DNA of 64,000 bases from Sulfuricella denitrificans skB26 (GCF_000297055.2 NC_022357.1:1240001-1304000); one strand, 5' to 3'. Numbered from the stretch's first letter, positions 1 through 9,270 are shown. A program made the numbers and translations. Notes: a model not told the origin generated them from the sequence alone.

Positions 1-232
1 CTGCCAGTTTTTTGTCATAACCCAACTCACGCAGCGTATCGTGCAGCTTGCGTGTCAAGTGGCCGATTTGCGAGAATAAGCTCTCGTCGTCGGGCTCAGT
101 TGTCAGGTCGGTCGCTGCGGTGTCCTGTTTTATTTCGGATGCGGCTGGTTGTGTGCTGCCGGCCATGACAATGCTATCGAACAGGGCTTCCAGATCGTCG
201 GAATCCCCGCTGCCTGAAATAACGTTACTCAC
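1..232 (-). CDS. cheZ: Protein phosphatase CheZ, N-terminal part (runs off window)
   Basis: Only the first 77 codons are present; the rest lies beyond the left edge. CheZ dephosphorylates CheY-P and ends the tumble or reversal signal. The reading frame opens with GTG at 232, preceded by GGAGA, and gives an acidic low-complexity stretch. This is followed at about residues 57-76 by a segment containing IGHLTRKLHDTLRELG, which is characteristic of the CheZ N-terminal helix. It lies 16 bases downstream of cheY on the same strand, the usual cheY-cheZ order, so the two are probably co-transcribed. The family call rests on this short segment and the context. Confidence 0.85.
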   Translation of the reverse strand, partial: MSNVISGSGDSDDLEALFDSIVMAGSTQPAASEIKQDTAATDLTTEPDDESLFSQIGHLTRKLHDTLRELGYDKKLA

Positions 233-248
233 CGAGCGTCTCCTTTAA

Positions 249-638
249 TCATTTGCCCATTTTTTCAAAAATTTTATTTAGCTTCTCTTCCAGTACGGCA
301 GCCGTAAAAGGCTTGACGACATAGCCGCTGGCGCCAGATTGGGCCGCCGCGATGATGTTTTCCTTCTTGGCTTCGGCGGTTACCATTAACACCGGCAAGT
401 GCTTCAGCGTGTCATCAGCTCGGATGGCCTGAAGTAGTTCAATGCCGGTCATGTTGGGCATGTTCCAGTCACTGACCACGAAATCGAAATTGCCGCCGCG
501 CAGCTTGGCGAGTGCAGCTACGCCATCTTCGGCTTCGTCTGCGTTGGTGAATTCCAGCTCCTTCAGCAGATTGCGTATAATCCTTCTCATTGTCGAAAAA
601 TCATCGACGATCAGGAATTTCATGTTCTTATCGGCCAT
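249..638 (-). CDS. cheY: Chemotaxis response regulator CheY
   Basis: A 129-residue single receiver domain with no output domain. The CheY residues are all in place: acidic pair D12-D13, phospho-acceptor D57 ([10 protein letters not shown]), switch residue T87 and K109 in VVKPF. Phosphorylated CheY binds FliM in the flagellar switch to reverse rotation. The length matches E. coli CheY (129). An ATG with GGAG seven bases upstream sets the start. It sits between two cheV genes upstream and cheZ downstream on the same strand. The 107-base gap to cheV shows no obvious terminator, so one transcript is plausible. CheA and CheW are not in the window. Confidence 0.96.
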   Translation of the reverse strand: MADKNMKFLIVDDFSTMRRIIRNLLKELEFTNADEAEDGVAALAKLRGGNFDFVVSDWNMPNMTGIELLQAIRADDTLKHLPVLMVTAEAKKENIIAAAQSGASGYVVKPFTAAVLEEKLNKIFEKMGK

Positions 639-745
639 GGACTACTCCGCGGGTAATGTGTTTTGTGCTCATCTCGCCATTGTACGATGCCATGGCGCGG
701 TTTAGGGCGTTAGCCTGAATTTGCTACTGTGCTTCATCGGACTGT

Positions 746-1678
746 CTATCTGAGTAACAGAGGACGTAAAGTGTCGGCCAGAACGGCCGGATCGAACTTG
801 GCAACATAGGCGTCCACGCCGACACGTTTACCCATGTCGCGGTTGGCTTCCGACGAAAGTGAGGAATGCATGACTACCGGGATGCCTTCGAATCGCCGGT
901 CGGATTTAATGTTTTTCGTCAGGACATAACCGTCCATTTCGGGCATTTCGGCGTCCACGAGAATGACCTTGATCTGGTCGTACACCGTGGAGCCATCCTG
1001 CTGGGAACGGGCTGCCATATTCTGCAGCCTTTCCCACGCCTCCAGGCCGTTGGTGGCCTGCTGGTATTTAACGCCCAGCTTGTCCAGCACCATGACGATT
1101 TCCTTGCGCGCGATCGCCGAGTCATCTGTAAAGAATACTGTTGGTTCTGCATCTGTTTCGATCGGGGCAAGGTCGGGCATGGGTTCGATTCCAATGGCGT
1201 TAGCCAGAATCTGTTCGACGTCGAGAATTGAAACCAGTTTACCGTCGGATAGTTCCGTGATCGCGGTGATCAGGCCATCGTTGCCGGTCAACATGCTTTG
1301 AGGGGGTTTGACCTGGTCCCAGTCAACGCGAATGATGCGATCGACGTCATGCACCAGGAAGCCCTGAGTATGCCGGCTATATTCGGTGACGATCATGGTG
1401 TGTCCAGTGTCTTCCGGTACTTCCCTCAGATTGATAATCTTGGCCAGCGCGATCACCGGGATGATATTGCCGCGCAGGGAGATCACTCCCTCGACGCCAT
1501 CTGGCATATTAGGGGATTTTGTAACCTTGGGAGTCTGGCAGACTTCACGTACCTTGAATACGTTAATGCCGAAAATTTCTCCGCTGCCCAATGAGAAGAG
1601 CAGGATTTCCATCTTGTTGGAGCCGGCCAGTTTGGTTCTGGCGTCCACTGCATCGATGAGCTGGTTGCGCTTTTCCAT
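746..1678 (-). CDS. cheV: Chemotaxis coupling protein CheV (second copy)
   Basis: A hybrid scaffold with an N-terminal CheW-like domain (about residues 20-160) and a C-terminal receiver domain (about 180-305). The phospho-acceptor aspartate lies in LVDAEMPEMDGYV. CheV couples chemoreceptors to CheA and may act as a phosphate sink during adaptation. The gene begins directly after the stop of the upstream cheV. An ATG at 1690 is possible, but the GGGGA within it sits correctly to serve the ATG at 1678, which is preferred here. The two neighbouring CheV proteins are clearly paralogous along their whole length, especially in the receiver domain, indicating an old tandem duplication. Confidence 0.93.
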   Translation of the reverse strand: MEKRNQLIDAVDARTKLAGSNKMEILLFSLGSGEIFGINVFKVREVCQTPKVTKSPNMPDGVEGVISLRGNIIPVIALAKIINLREVPEDTGHTMIVTEYSRHTQGFLVHDVDRIIRVDWDQVKPPQSMLTGNDGLITAITELSDGKLVSILDVEQILANAIGIEPMPDLAPIETDAEPTVFFTDDSAIARKEIVMVLDKLGVKYQQATNGLEAWERLQNMAARSQQDGSTVYDQIKVILVDAEMPEMDGYVLTKNIKSDRRFEGIPVVMHSSLSSEANRDMGKRVGVDAYVAKFDPAVLADTLRPLLLR

Positions 1679-1690
1679 ATTATTCCCCAT

Positions 1691-2644
1691 TTATTTAAGA
1701 GGTTCGCTTAATAACTGGGTGAGCGTGGCCGCCAGTTTATGTGGTTCGAATTTAGGAACATACTCGTCCACGCCAACCGACCGGCCAAGTTGCTGGTTGG
1801 CATCGCTGCTCAATGAAGAGTGCATGATAACTGGAATGCCAGCAAAGCGAGAATCGCTCTTGACGTGTTTGGTGAGTACGTAACCGTCCATTTCCGGCAT
1901 TTCCACGTCGGTGAGAATCAGCTGTATGAAGCTGCTGACCGGGACATGAGCTGCATCAGCCTGACTGGCAATTTTTTGTAGTTCATCCCACGCCTGTTTG
2001 CCATTATTGGCGCTGATGTAACGGATGTTCATGGCATCCAGGGTGCGCGAGATCTGGTTGCGGGCGACGGAGGAATCGTCGGCAAAAAAGATGGTACGGT
2101 TTTCCACTTCAATGGGTTTGATGTTGTTGAACAGGTATTCGTCATCGTACCGGCTAGTTTCAGAAAGTACCTTTTCCACGTCCATCATCATGACCAGACG
2201 GCCGTCCTCCAACTCGGTGACCGCAGTGACCAGTCCCCCCATTTGCGCAGTGAGCATGTCGGGTGGGACGCGCATGGCCGCCCAGTCGAGGCGCAGAATG
2301 GTGTCGACAGCTTCCACCAGAAAACCCTGAGTGTGGCCGTTGTATTCGGTAACGATCATGATTTCCGGTTTTTGGTCGGTTTCCACACCGGAATATTTTA
2401 CCAGATCAACAACGGGCACCAAGGCGCCGCGCAGGCTGACCATGCCTTCAACCGAGGACGGCATGTCCGGGGCGTGGGTGATCGCAGGTACACGCATGAC
2501 TTCGCGCACCTTAAAAACATTGACACCAAAGGTTTCTTTGCGCCCGGTGCGGCTGTTCGTGCCCAGGGTGAATAGCAGTATCTCTAACTTGTTGGTGCCA
2601 GCCAGTTTGGTGCGGGCGTCAATATTTTTTAAGAGTTGTGACAT
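1691..2644 (-). CDS. cheV: Chemotaxis coupling protein CheV (first copy)
   Basis: A 317-residue CheW-receiver fusion. The CheW-like domain spans about residues 12-165. The receiver domain begins near residue 188 (FFADDSSVARNQI) with the phospho-acceptor in LTDVEMPEMDGYV. The start ATG has GGAGAG seven bases upstream. It is the first gene of the minus-strand chemotaxis cluster; the next cheV starts at or just after its stop codon. It carries an extra segment after LFTLG (NSRTGRKETFG) that the second copy replaces with a shorter loop. This may alter receptor or CheA contacts, which is inference only. Confidence 0.93.
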   Translation of the reverse strand: MSQLLKNIDARTKLAGTNKLEILLFTLGTNSRTGRKETFGVNVFKVREVMRVPAITHAPDMPSSVEGMVSLRGALVPVVDLVKYSGVETDQKPEIMIVTEYNGHTQGFLVEAVDTILRLDWAAMRVPPDMLTAQMGGLVTAVTELEDGRLVMMMDVEKVLSETSRYDDEYLFNNIKPIEVENRTIFFADDSSVARNQISRTLDAMNIRYISANNGKQAWDELQKIASQADAAHVPVSSFIQLILTDVEMPEMDGYVLTKHVKSDSRFAGIPVIMHSSLSSDANQQLGRSVGVDEYVPKFEPHKLAATLTQLLSEPLK

Positions 2645-2980
2645 GTTGTTGCTCTCCGTGAAAAGTCCTGATCCAGAACCTTCAGTTGGGCCTCAAGGCA
2701 GGACATTTTCCCATATCATACCTCAATATTGTTAAGCGGCATTCTGTAAATCGGTCGGATATTCGCTGTTTTCGGAGTTATATATTAAATTTGCTTACGT
2801 GATTAATGCAAATCTCTCGTCCTATCGTCTCCGGTCATTGGGTGTTGTGCGGGCGGCAAGGCGAGGTTTTCTGGTGTTCGGTAAATGTTCTCGGGTTCTG
2901 TGCCAAGGGTTAACCGTTCAACAACGATCGGATCAATTACGGTATGATTTCTGCATGAATCTGCCACGGAGCTTAATGTA
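2645..2980. other. Divergent intergenic region between cheV and fleS
   Basis: These 336 bases separate the minus-strand chemotaxis genes from the plus-strand fleSR genes and must hold promoters for both. No credible protein-coding frame, RNA gene or terminator was seen. On the minus strand a TATGAT hexamer (about 2714-2719) could be a -10 element for cheV, but no good -35 is correctly spaced. On the plus strand TATGAT at 2943-2948 could serve fleS, again without a convincing -35. No clear sigma-54 or sigma-28 consensus was found. Confidence 0.4.
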
Positions 2981-4147
2981 TTGTCGAATACCCCTAATCA
3001 GGTAGACCCGAAGGAGCTGGAGCAGGCATTTTCGTTGTTCAACGAGGCTTCTGCGCAGCTTACCGGTGCTTACCAGGAATTGCAGCAGCAGGTGGAGCGC
3101 CTGACCGGTGAACTCGCGGTCGCCAATGTGGAATTGCGACGGCAGTTGCTGGAAAAGGAGGCGCTGTCTCAGCGTCTGTCGCATCTGCTTTACGCCATGC
3201 CGGCAGGTGTAGTGGTGCTGGATCAGCAGGGTACTATTATCGAGTTGAACCCAGCCGCCCTGGAACTGTTGGGGGAATCTCTTGTAGGGCACGCCTGGGT
3301 GGGGGTCGCAGCGCGCGTGCTGGCACAGACCGTGGTGCCGCATGAATGGGATCTGGCACCGGTCAGCGGGGCTGCACCGCGTCGGGTCAGTATGTCCAGT
3401 AGCCCTCTGGACGCCGCCGGCGGGCAAGTGCTGCTGATTCATGACATGACCGAAGCCTACGCCATGCAGCGCGAGTTGCAGCGGCATCAGAGGCTGTCCG
3501 CAATGGGTGAGATGGCGGCGGGGTTGGCGCATCAGTTGCGCACACCGCTCGCTACCGCTCTGCTCTATACCTCCCACTTGAAAAAGCTTGATTTACCTGA
3601 AAACGAGCGGGTCCGCTTTGCAGATAAAGTGTTGGCGCGTCTTCGTCACCTTGAGCACCTGATCCAGGACATGCTGTCGTTCGTGAAAGGGGAGGGTGCG
3701 GGGCAGGATGTGGTTAGGATGTCTTCCGTGCTGGTTGATCTGCAGCAGGTGATGGAGCCGCAAATGACGGAGCGCGGGTTAAATTTCAGGATTAGTGATG
3801 ATTGCCAGGATGCAGTCGTGATGGGCAGTCGAAAGGCTTTGACTGGCGCCTTGCTCAACTTGCTGGAGAATGCCATGCAGGCTTGCCCGGAGGGCGGCCA
3901 GGTCAGTCTGAAGGGTAAAGTGGGAGGTGATGGCCAGGTGTCGATTGCTGTGGTCGATAATGGCAAGGGAATCGATAGTGCGACCCAGGAGCGCCTGTTC
4001 GAGCCTTTCTATACGACTCGCACTGACGGGACAGGTCTGGGGTTGGCGATTGTACGCGGCGTGGCCGAGGCGCATCGGGGGTCGGTTCAGGTCAAGTCGG
4101 CACCTGGTTGCGGTAGTGAATTCATTCTACGGCTACCCAAGCTATAA
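2981..4147 (+). CDS. fleS: Flagellar two-component sensor histidine kinase FleS (FlrB type)
   Basis: A 388-residue soluble kinase without transmembrane segments. Order: coiled-coil N-terminus (about 20-60), PAS domain (about 68-165), dimerisation domain with H184 in GLAHQLRTPL, then the ATP-binding domain with N box (NLLENAMQA), G1 (VVDNGKGID) and G2 (TGLGLAIVRG). It phosphorylates the adjacent FleR to switch on middle-class flagellar genes. The only start that keeps the conserved frame is TTG at 2981, with GGAG eight bases upstream; the ATG at 2976 is in another frame and stops after nine codons. fleR follows after 29 bases. The assignment rests on pairing with FleR and position beside fliE. 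Confidence 0.92.
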   Translation: MSNTPNQVDPKELEQAFSLFNEASAQLTGAYQELQQQVERLTGELAVANVELRRQLLEKEALSQRLSHLLYAMPAGVVVLDQQGTIIELNPAALELLGESLVGHAWVGVAARVLAQTVVPHEWDLAPVSGAAPRRVSMSSSPLDAAGGQVLLIHDMTEAYAMQRELQRHQRLSAMGEMAAGLAHQLRTPLATALLYTSHLKKLDLPENERVRFADKVLARLRHLEHLIQDMLSFVKGEGAGQDVVRMSSVLVDLQQVMEPQMTERGLNFRISDDCQDAVVMGSRKALTGALLNLLENAMQACPEGGQVSLKGKVGGDGQVSIAVVDNGKGIDSATQERLFEPFYTTRTDGTGLGLAIVRGVAEAHRGSVQVKSAPGCGSEFILRLPKL

Positions 4148-4176
4148 TCCGGAAAATTGAAAAAATTGCGAATCCA

Positions 4177-5511
4177 ATGAAAACACTGCCTATCCTGATC
4201 GTTGAGGACGACCGAGACTTGCGCGAAGCATTGTGCGACACGCTGGGTCTGGCCGGCTACGAGACGCTGGATGCTTCCGATGGACTGGCGGCGCTTGCGG
4301 TGCTGGGTAAGCGCAGGGTCGGCCTGGTCGTGACGGATGTACAGATGCACCCCATGGATGGGCATACTCTTTTACGCGAAATCAAGTCAGTCTATCCTGA
4401 TGTCCCGGTACTACTGATGACTGCCTATGGCATGATCGACAAGGCGGTGGAAGCGATGCGCGCAGGGGCGTGTACTTACCTGACTAAGCCATTCGAGCCG
4501 GACAGTCTGTTGGCGGAGGTGGCGCGTTATATGCTTTCTGCACAACCGGCGAACGGCTCTGAAATGGCGGCTGAAGATCCTCGCATGGTCGAGTTGCTGG
4601 GGTTGGCACGGAAGGTTGCCGCTACCAGTGCGACGATACTGGTTACGGGCGAGTCCGGTTGCGGTAAGGAGGTGATGGCGCGTTTCATCCACATTAACAG
4701 TCCACGTGCCGACAAGCCTTTCGTGGCGATAAACTGCGCGGCAATTCCGGAAAACCTGCTCGAATCCACTTTATTCGGTTACGAAAAAGGCGCCTTTAGC
4801 GGCGCGGCCCAGTCCCATGCGGGCAAGTTTGAGCAGGCGCAAGGAGGTACCCTGTTGCTGGATGAGGTATCCGAAATGCCGATGCCGCTCCAGGCCAAGC
4901 TGTTGCGGGTGTTGCAGGAGCGCGAGGTGGAGCGTGTCGGCGGGCATAAGGCGATTCCACTCGATATCAGGATCATTGCCACCTCCAATCGCGATATGGG
5001 CGAGGTAGTGGCGCGCGGTAACTTTCGTGAGGATTTGTATTATCGCCTCAACGTGTTTCCTCTGGAATTGCCGCCGTTGCGTGAGCGTCCGCTGGATATC
5101 GTGCCGTTAGCTCGATATCTGATTGGCCGCTTGAGCGGCGCGCTGGGCCGGCCCGGAATCGGCTTGTCTGCTGCGGCTGCCGAGCAATTGACGCAATATG
5201 CCTGGCCGGGTAACATCAGGGAGCTTGAAAACGTTATTCAGCGTGCCATGATTTTGTCGCCCAGCGATATGCTGGAGACAGAGTATTTGCTTCTGCCCAA
5301 ATCTGGACTGGCTGTGCCGCAAGCTGGGAAAGCGGTCGCTGCCGGAGTAGCGGTGGATATGAAAACGCTGGAGCGGACGCATATTCTGGAGATCCTGGCT
5401 TCAGTCAGCGGTTCGCGTAAGCGTGCCGCGGAAAAGCTGGGCATGAGCGAGCGTACCTTGCGTTACAAGCTGCAACAGTACCGTGAAGAAAGTGAAGAAA
5501 CGGGCCAATGA
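4177..5511 (+). CDS. fleR: Sigma-54-dependent flagellar response regulator FleR (FlrC type)
   Basis: A 444-residue NtrC-family activator. A receiver domain (1-120) has D11-D12 and phospho-acceptor D54. A central AAA+ domain (about 134-370) has Walker A GESGCGKE at 158-165 and the sigma-54 contact loop GAFSGA at 205-210. The loop is a Ser variant of the common GAFTGA. A C-terminal Fis-type helix-turn-helix contains AAEKLGMSERTLRYKLQQY. With FleS it should drive sigma-54 transcription of basal body and hook genes. It lies directly before fliE, whose upstream region carries a candidate sigma-54 promoter overlapping the end of this gene's downstream flank. Confidence 0.94.
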   Translation: MKTLPILIVEDDRDLREALCDTLGLAGYETLDASDGLAALAVLGKRRVGLVVTDVQMHPMDGHTLLREIKSVYPDVPVLLMTAYGMIDKAVEAMRAGACTYLTKPFEPDSLLAEVARYMLSAQPANGSEMAAEDPRMVELLGLARKVAATSATILVTGESGCGKEVMARFIHINSPRADKPFVAINCAAIPENLLESTLFGYEKGAFSGAAQSHAGKFEQAQGGTLLLDEVSEMPMPLQAKLLRVLQEREVERVGGHKAIPLDIRIIATSNRDMGEVVARGNFREDLYYRLNVFPLELPPLRERPLDIVPLARYLIGRLSGALGRPGIGLSAAAAEQLTQYAWPGNIRELENVIQRAMILSPSDMLETEYLLLPKSGLAVPQAGKAVAAGVAVDMKTLERTHILEILASVSGSRKRAAEKLGMSERTLRYKLQQYREESEETGQ

Positions 5512-5521
5512 CAACAAAATT

Positions 5522-5537
5522 GGGCATGAAATGTGCT
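5522..5537 (+). promoter_or_regulatory. Candidate sigma-54 promoter for fliE operon
   Basis: The -24 GG (5523-5524) and -12 GC (5535-5536) dinucleotides are separated by exactly ten bases. The surroundings (GGGCAT and TGTGCT) resemble TGGCAC and TTGCA. It lies about 80 bases upstream of fliE and just after fleR, which encodes a sigma-54 activator. A second partial match (TGGCAG near 5567) has a good -24 but GG instead of GC at -12. The position and spacing are observed; the use of sigma-54 is inferred. Confidence 0.5.
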
Positions 5538-5618
5538 TTATTTTTATTCTGCGATGGGCAAAAAATGGCAGTCGTAATGGATAAACAGCTATAATTCGAG
5601 CTGGAGGCCTGACAAGCG

Positions 5619-5939
5619 ATGAATACTACACAGGGAATTGACCAGTTACTTGGACAGCTGCGTGCTGCCTCGGCTCTGGCTGCCGGCCAGGAGCCCGCTT
5701 CTGCATCGACAGAAGGACCGGATTTTGCGGCGCTGCTCAAGGCTTCGCTGGATCAGGTGAATACCACGCAGCAGGATTCTGCCAATCTGGCCAAAGGATT
5801 CGAGCTGGGCGATCCCAATGCGAACCTCCAGGAGGTGATGGTTTCTCTGCAGAAAGCCAATCTTTCCTTTCAAACTATGGTGCAGGTGCGTAACAAGCTG
5901 GTGTCGGCGTACCACGAAGTCATGAGCATGCAAGTTTGA
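5619..5939 (+). CDS. fliE: Flagellar hook-basal body complex protein FliE
   Basis: A 106-residue secreted rod-base protein that joins the MS ring to the proximal rod and is the first substrate of the flagellar export apparatus. The sequence shows the typical variable N-terminus and a conserved C-terminal part (LQEVMVSLQKANLSFQTMVQ, then VRNKLVSAYHEVMSM). Length matches the family (about 104-110). The ATG has GGAGG about a dozen bases upstream. It begins the fliEFGHIJK operon, with 96 bases separating it from fliF. No signal peptide is expected because export is type III. Confidence 0.95.
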   Translation: MNTTQGIDQLLGQLRAASALAAGQEPASASTEGPDFAALLKASLDQVNTTQQDSANLAKGFELGDPNANLQEVMVSLQKANLSFQTMVQVRNKLVSAYHEVMSMQV

Positions 5940-6035
5940 TAGGAATGCAAAGCGTTGCACTAGTCATTACTGTATTCCCTCGTTCGGGGGCAAAGATCAA
6001 ACGCTCGCAAGTTCGGAGTCAAGGCGTAAAATAAT

Positions 6036-7652
6036 ATGGCTGTCGCACCACAGCAATCACTTTTCGCCCGTCTAAGAGAATTCAACCGTTTATCCGGCGG
6101 CCAGAAAATTGGGCTGATGCTGGCGCTTGCGGCTGCCATCGCGCTGGTTTCCGGCGCTTGGATGTGGTCGCAAACGCCAGACTACCGCGTCCTCTACAGC
6201 AACCTTTCCGACCGGGATGGCGGCGAGATCATTAATTCCCTGCAGCAGATGAACGTACGCTACAAGATGGCGGAGGGAGGGGGTGCCATCCTGGTTGCTT
6301 CCAGTCAGGTTTACGACGTGCGTCTGCGACTGGCATCACAGGGCCTTCCCAAAGGTAGTGTGGTCGGCTTTGAGCTGATGGAAAACCAAAAGCTGGGTAC
6401 CAGTCAGTTTCTCGAACAGGTGAACTACCAGCGTGCTCTGGAAGGGGAGTTGACCCGTTCCATCCAGTCTCTTTCTGCCGTGCAGGGCGCGCGCGTGCAT
6501 CTGGCAATTCCGCGCCCGTCCGTGTTTACCCGCGAGCAGAAAAATCCCAGCGCATCCGTGCTTGTCGGCCTCCATCCCGGGCGTACACTGGACAAGGCCC
6601 AGGTCAACGGTATTGTTCATCTGATATCAAGCAGCGTGCCGGACTTGCCGGTCAAGAATGTCACTGTGCTTGATCAAAACGGCAATCTGTTGAGCTCTGC
6701 AGCCGAGGGTAAGGAAAGTGCTGGTCTTGACCCGAGTCAGCTGGAATTTTTACGTCAGGTTGAACAAAGTTTCATCAAACGTATCGAAAGTATTCTCAGC
6801 CCGATTACCGGTGTGGAAAACGTGCGAGCACAGGTTGCGGCAGAGCTGGATTTCTCCCAGACCGAACAGACGGCTGAAACCTTCAGGCCTAACCCGGCCC
6901 CTGCCGAGGCGGCAATCCGCAGTCAACAAAGCAATGAAAACACCGCGGGAGCAGGACAGGCTGCAGGCGGCGTGCCTGGCGCCCTGTCAAATCAGCCGCC
7001 GGGTACGGCGGCTGCACCGCTTACGGCACCTGCAGCCACTGCTGTGGCTGCGGCGCCTGCCCAGCCTTCAGGTGGGGGTGGACATAAGGAGTCGACCGTC
7101 AATTACGAGCTGGACAAAACCATCAAGCATGTCAAGTCGCCAGTAGGGAGCATCAAGCGCCTGTCTGTGGCTGTCGTGGTGAATCACAAGAAATCCACGG
7201 GCAAAGATGGGAAGATTAGCACCAAGCCTTTGACTAGCGCAGAAATGACGCAGATCAGCAATCTCGTCAAGGAGGCCATGGGTTACAGGCAGGACCGTGG
7301 GGACACGCTCAATGTGGTGAATGCTTCATTCAGCAGTGAGATGACGGAGGAAATCCCGGCTGCACCAATCTGGAAAGATCCATCAACGATTTCTCTGGTC
7401 AAGGATATCGCCAAGAATCTGCTAATTGCCGGCATCGTGTTCTTCCTGGTATTCAAAGTGCTGCGACCCCTGCTGAAAGAACTGTCGACTCCGCCACCGC
7501 CGACAGTGGTTGAGAAGGAAGAGGCTGAAGGTTTCGCGATTGCGCCAACTCTGGGGTACGAGGAGCGCTTGCGGTCAGTCAAGGACCTTGCGCGTCAGGA
7601 ACCGAAAGTGGTAGCTACTGTAGTCAAGGATTGGATCGGCGGCAATGAGTGA
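6036..7652 (+). CDS. fliF: Flagellar MS-ring protein FliF
   Basis: A 538-residue inner-membrane protein that forms the MS ring, the platform for the C-ring and export gate. The first transmembrane helix is at about residues 25-45 and the second at about 450-470. Between them is a large periplasmic part with ring-building motifs and a low-complexity Pro/Ala-rich loop (about 285-350). The C-terminal cytoplasmic tail (VKDLARQEPKVVATVVKDWI) is the FliG-binding element. The 3' end overlaps fliG by eight bases (ATGAGTGA), indicating translational coupling. The upstream ribosome-binding sequence is weak (AAGGCG). Confidence 0.97.
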   Translation: MAVAPQQSLFARLREFNRLSGGQKIGLMLALAAAIALVSGAWMWSQTPDYRVLYSNLSDRDGGEIINSLQQMNVRYKMAEGGGAILVASSQVYDVRLRLASQGLPKGSVVGFELMENQKLGTSQFLEQVNYQRALEGELTRSIQSLSAVQGARVHLAIPRPSVFTREQKNPSASVLVGLHPGRTLDKAQVNGIVHLISSSVPDLPVKNVTVLDQNGNLLSSAAEGKESAGLDPSQLEFLRQVEQSFIKRIESILSPITGVENVRAQVAAELDFSQTEQTAETFRPNPAPAEAAIRSQQSNENTAGAGQAAGGVPGALSNQPPGTAAAPLTAPAATAVAAAPAQPSGGGGHKESTVNYELDKTIKHVKSPVGSIKRLSVAVVVNHKKSTGKDGKISTKPLTSAEMTQISNLVKEAMGYRQDRGDTLNVVNASFSSEMTEEIPAAPIWKDPSTISLVKDIAKNLLIAGIVFFLVFKVLRPLLKELSTPPPPTVVEKEEAEGFAIAPTLGYEERLRSVKDLARQEPKVVATVVKDWIGGNE

Positions 7653-8637
7653 TGATGGGGTCGTGAAAAGCGCCATCTTGCTGATGGCCTTGGGAGAGGA
7701 GGAGGCCGCCGAGGTATTTAAGCATCTCAGTCCCAAGGAGGTGCAGAAACTCGGGACTGCCATGGCAGCCCTGGATAGCGTCAACCGCGTCCAGGTGGAG
7801 CGGGTGATGCATGACTTCATGTTCCAGGCAGGAGAAAAGGCCGGCTTGGCTGATTCCGATGAATATATTCGCAGTGTTCTGACCAAGGCGTTAGGCTCGG
7901 ACAAGGCGGCCAGTCTGATAGATCGCATCCTGCATGGCGAAGATTCTAGTGGCATAGAAGGCCTGAAGTGGATGGATGGTGCTTCGGTGGCTGAGTTGAT
8001 CAAGAATGAGCACCCTCAGATTATTGCCACCATTCTGGTTCATCTTGAGCGGGACCAGGCCAGTGAGATACTGAGTCTTTTTACCGAGCGCCTGCGCAAC
8101 GATGTAGTGCTGCGTATCGCTACGCTGGACGGAATTCAGCCTTCTGCGCTGAGGGAATTGAACGATGTGCTGACCAAGTTGCTGTCGGGCGCCAGCAACC
8201 TCAAGAAAAGCGTGATGGGCGGCGTCAGGGCGGCTGCAGAAATTTTGAACTATGTTGGCACCGCTAATGAAACCTCGATCATAGCCAGCGTTCGCGATTA
8301 CGACCCCGAACTGGCACAGAAAATCCAGGATGAAATGTTCGTTTTCGAGAACATACTCGATATCGACGATCGTTCAATACAGTTGCTGTTGCGAGAGGTG
8401 CAGTCTGAATCCCTGATTATTGCGCTCAAGGGTACGAGCGAGGAGCTACGAGAGAAAATTTTCAAGAATATGTCGCAGCGGGCTGCTGAAATGTTGCGCG
8501 ATGATCTCGAGGCAAAGGGTCCGGTACGCATCAGTGAAGTCGAGGCGGAGCAGAAGGAAATACTCAAGATCGTGCGCAAGTTGGCCGATGAAGGCCAGAT
8601 TGTGATCGGTGGCGCGGGAGAGGAAAGTTTTGTCTAG
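7645..8637 (+). CDS. fliG: Flagellar motor switch protein FliG
   Basis: A 330-residue C-ring protein that binds FliF with its N-terminal domain and carries the torque-generating helix in its C-terminal domain. The middle domain contains the EHPQIIATILVHL segment, the FliM-binding EHPQ motif. The C-terminal domain includes FVFENILDIDDRSIQLLLRE, with the charged residues that face the stator. Length is normal (about 330). The gene overlaps fliF by eight bases and is itself overlapped by fliH. CheY-P acts on this switch through FliM. Confidence 0.97.
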   Translation: MSDDGVVKSAILLMALGEEEAAEVFKHLSPKEVQKLGTAMAALDSVNRVQVERVMHDFMFQAGEKAGLADSDEYIRSVLTKALGSDKAASLIDRILHGEDSSGIEGLKWMDGASVAELIKNEHPQIIATILVHLERDQASEILSLFTERLRNDVVLRIATLDGIQPSALRELNDVLTKLLSGASNLKKSVMGGVRAAAEILNYVGTANETSIIASVRDYDPELAQKIQDEMFVFENILDIDDRSIQLLLREVQSESLIIALKGTSEELREKIFKNMSQRAAEMLRDDLEAKGPVRISEVEAEQKEILKIVRKLADEGQIVIGGAGEESFV

Positions 8638-9235
8638 TAATATCATCCCCAAGGAGCAATTGAGCGCATATCAGCGCTGGGAGCTGAATTCACTGGATGG
8701 GTCGGCAAGAACAACCGTGCCTTTGCCGACCGCCGAAGAAGTCGAGAATATCCAGCAGCAGGCTTACCAGGAAGGATTTGCCGCCGGGTACCAGGAGGGC
8801 AAGGGCAAGGTCGATGCAGAGCTGGCTCGGTTGGCGCAACTGATGTCGGCGTTGGGTGGGGCGCTGAACCAGTTTGATGAAACATTGACACAGAACCTGC
8901 TTTCTCTGGCACTGGATGTCGCCAAGCAAATGTTGCGAGAGGCTTTGCGAGTACGGCCGGAGCTGGTTCTGCCGGTGATTCGCGAGGCGGTGAGCGGCCT
9001 TCCTCAGGCTAACCAGCATCCACACCTAAAATTGCATCCGGATGACGCGGCACTGGTGCGATCGCTGATGGCGGACGAGTTGAGCCACTTTCATTGGAAG
9101 CTGATCGAAGACAGCCGCGTGGAGCGGGGCGGGTGCCGAGTGGAAACGACGAACAGCGAGATTGACGCAACCATGGAAAATCGCTGGGAAAGAATCCTCG
9201 TCGCCCTGGGTAGAGAAGGTGCATGGCTTGAATAG
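8630..9235 (+). CDS. fliH: Flagellar export ATPase regulator FliH
   Basis: Cytoplasmic stator-like protein that binds FliI and links the export ATPase to the C-ring. After the chosen start the protein reads [19 protein letters not shown], the typical FliH N-terminus. A glycine-containing helix follows ([14 protein letters not shown], about 43-56), and then a conserved C-terminal domain. A TTG at 8630 is preferred because GGGAGAGGAAAG lies directly upstream at good spacing. A GTG at 8609 in the same frame would add seven residues. The gene overlaps the end of fliG by eight bases. About 201 residues. Confidence 0.9.
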   Translation: MSSNIIPKEQLSAYQRWELNSLDGSARTTVPLPTAEEVENIQQQAYQEGFAAGYQEGKGKVDAELARLAQLMSALGGALNQFDETLTQNLLSLALDVAKQMLREALRVRPELVLPVIREAVSGLPQANQHPHLKLHPDDAALVRSLMADELSHFHWKLIEDSRVERGGCRVETTNSEIDATMENRWERILVALGREGAWLE

Positions 9236-9270
9236 TCCCTTGGGACGTATGGGTCGTCCGGGCAGAAATT

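Noticed and set aside
2799-3005. Open frame of 68 codons before fleS
   Set aside because: Spans the divergent promoter region, has no ribosome-binding site and resembles no family; overlaps the fleS start in another frame.
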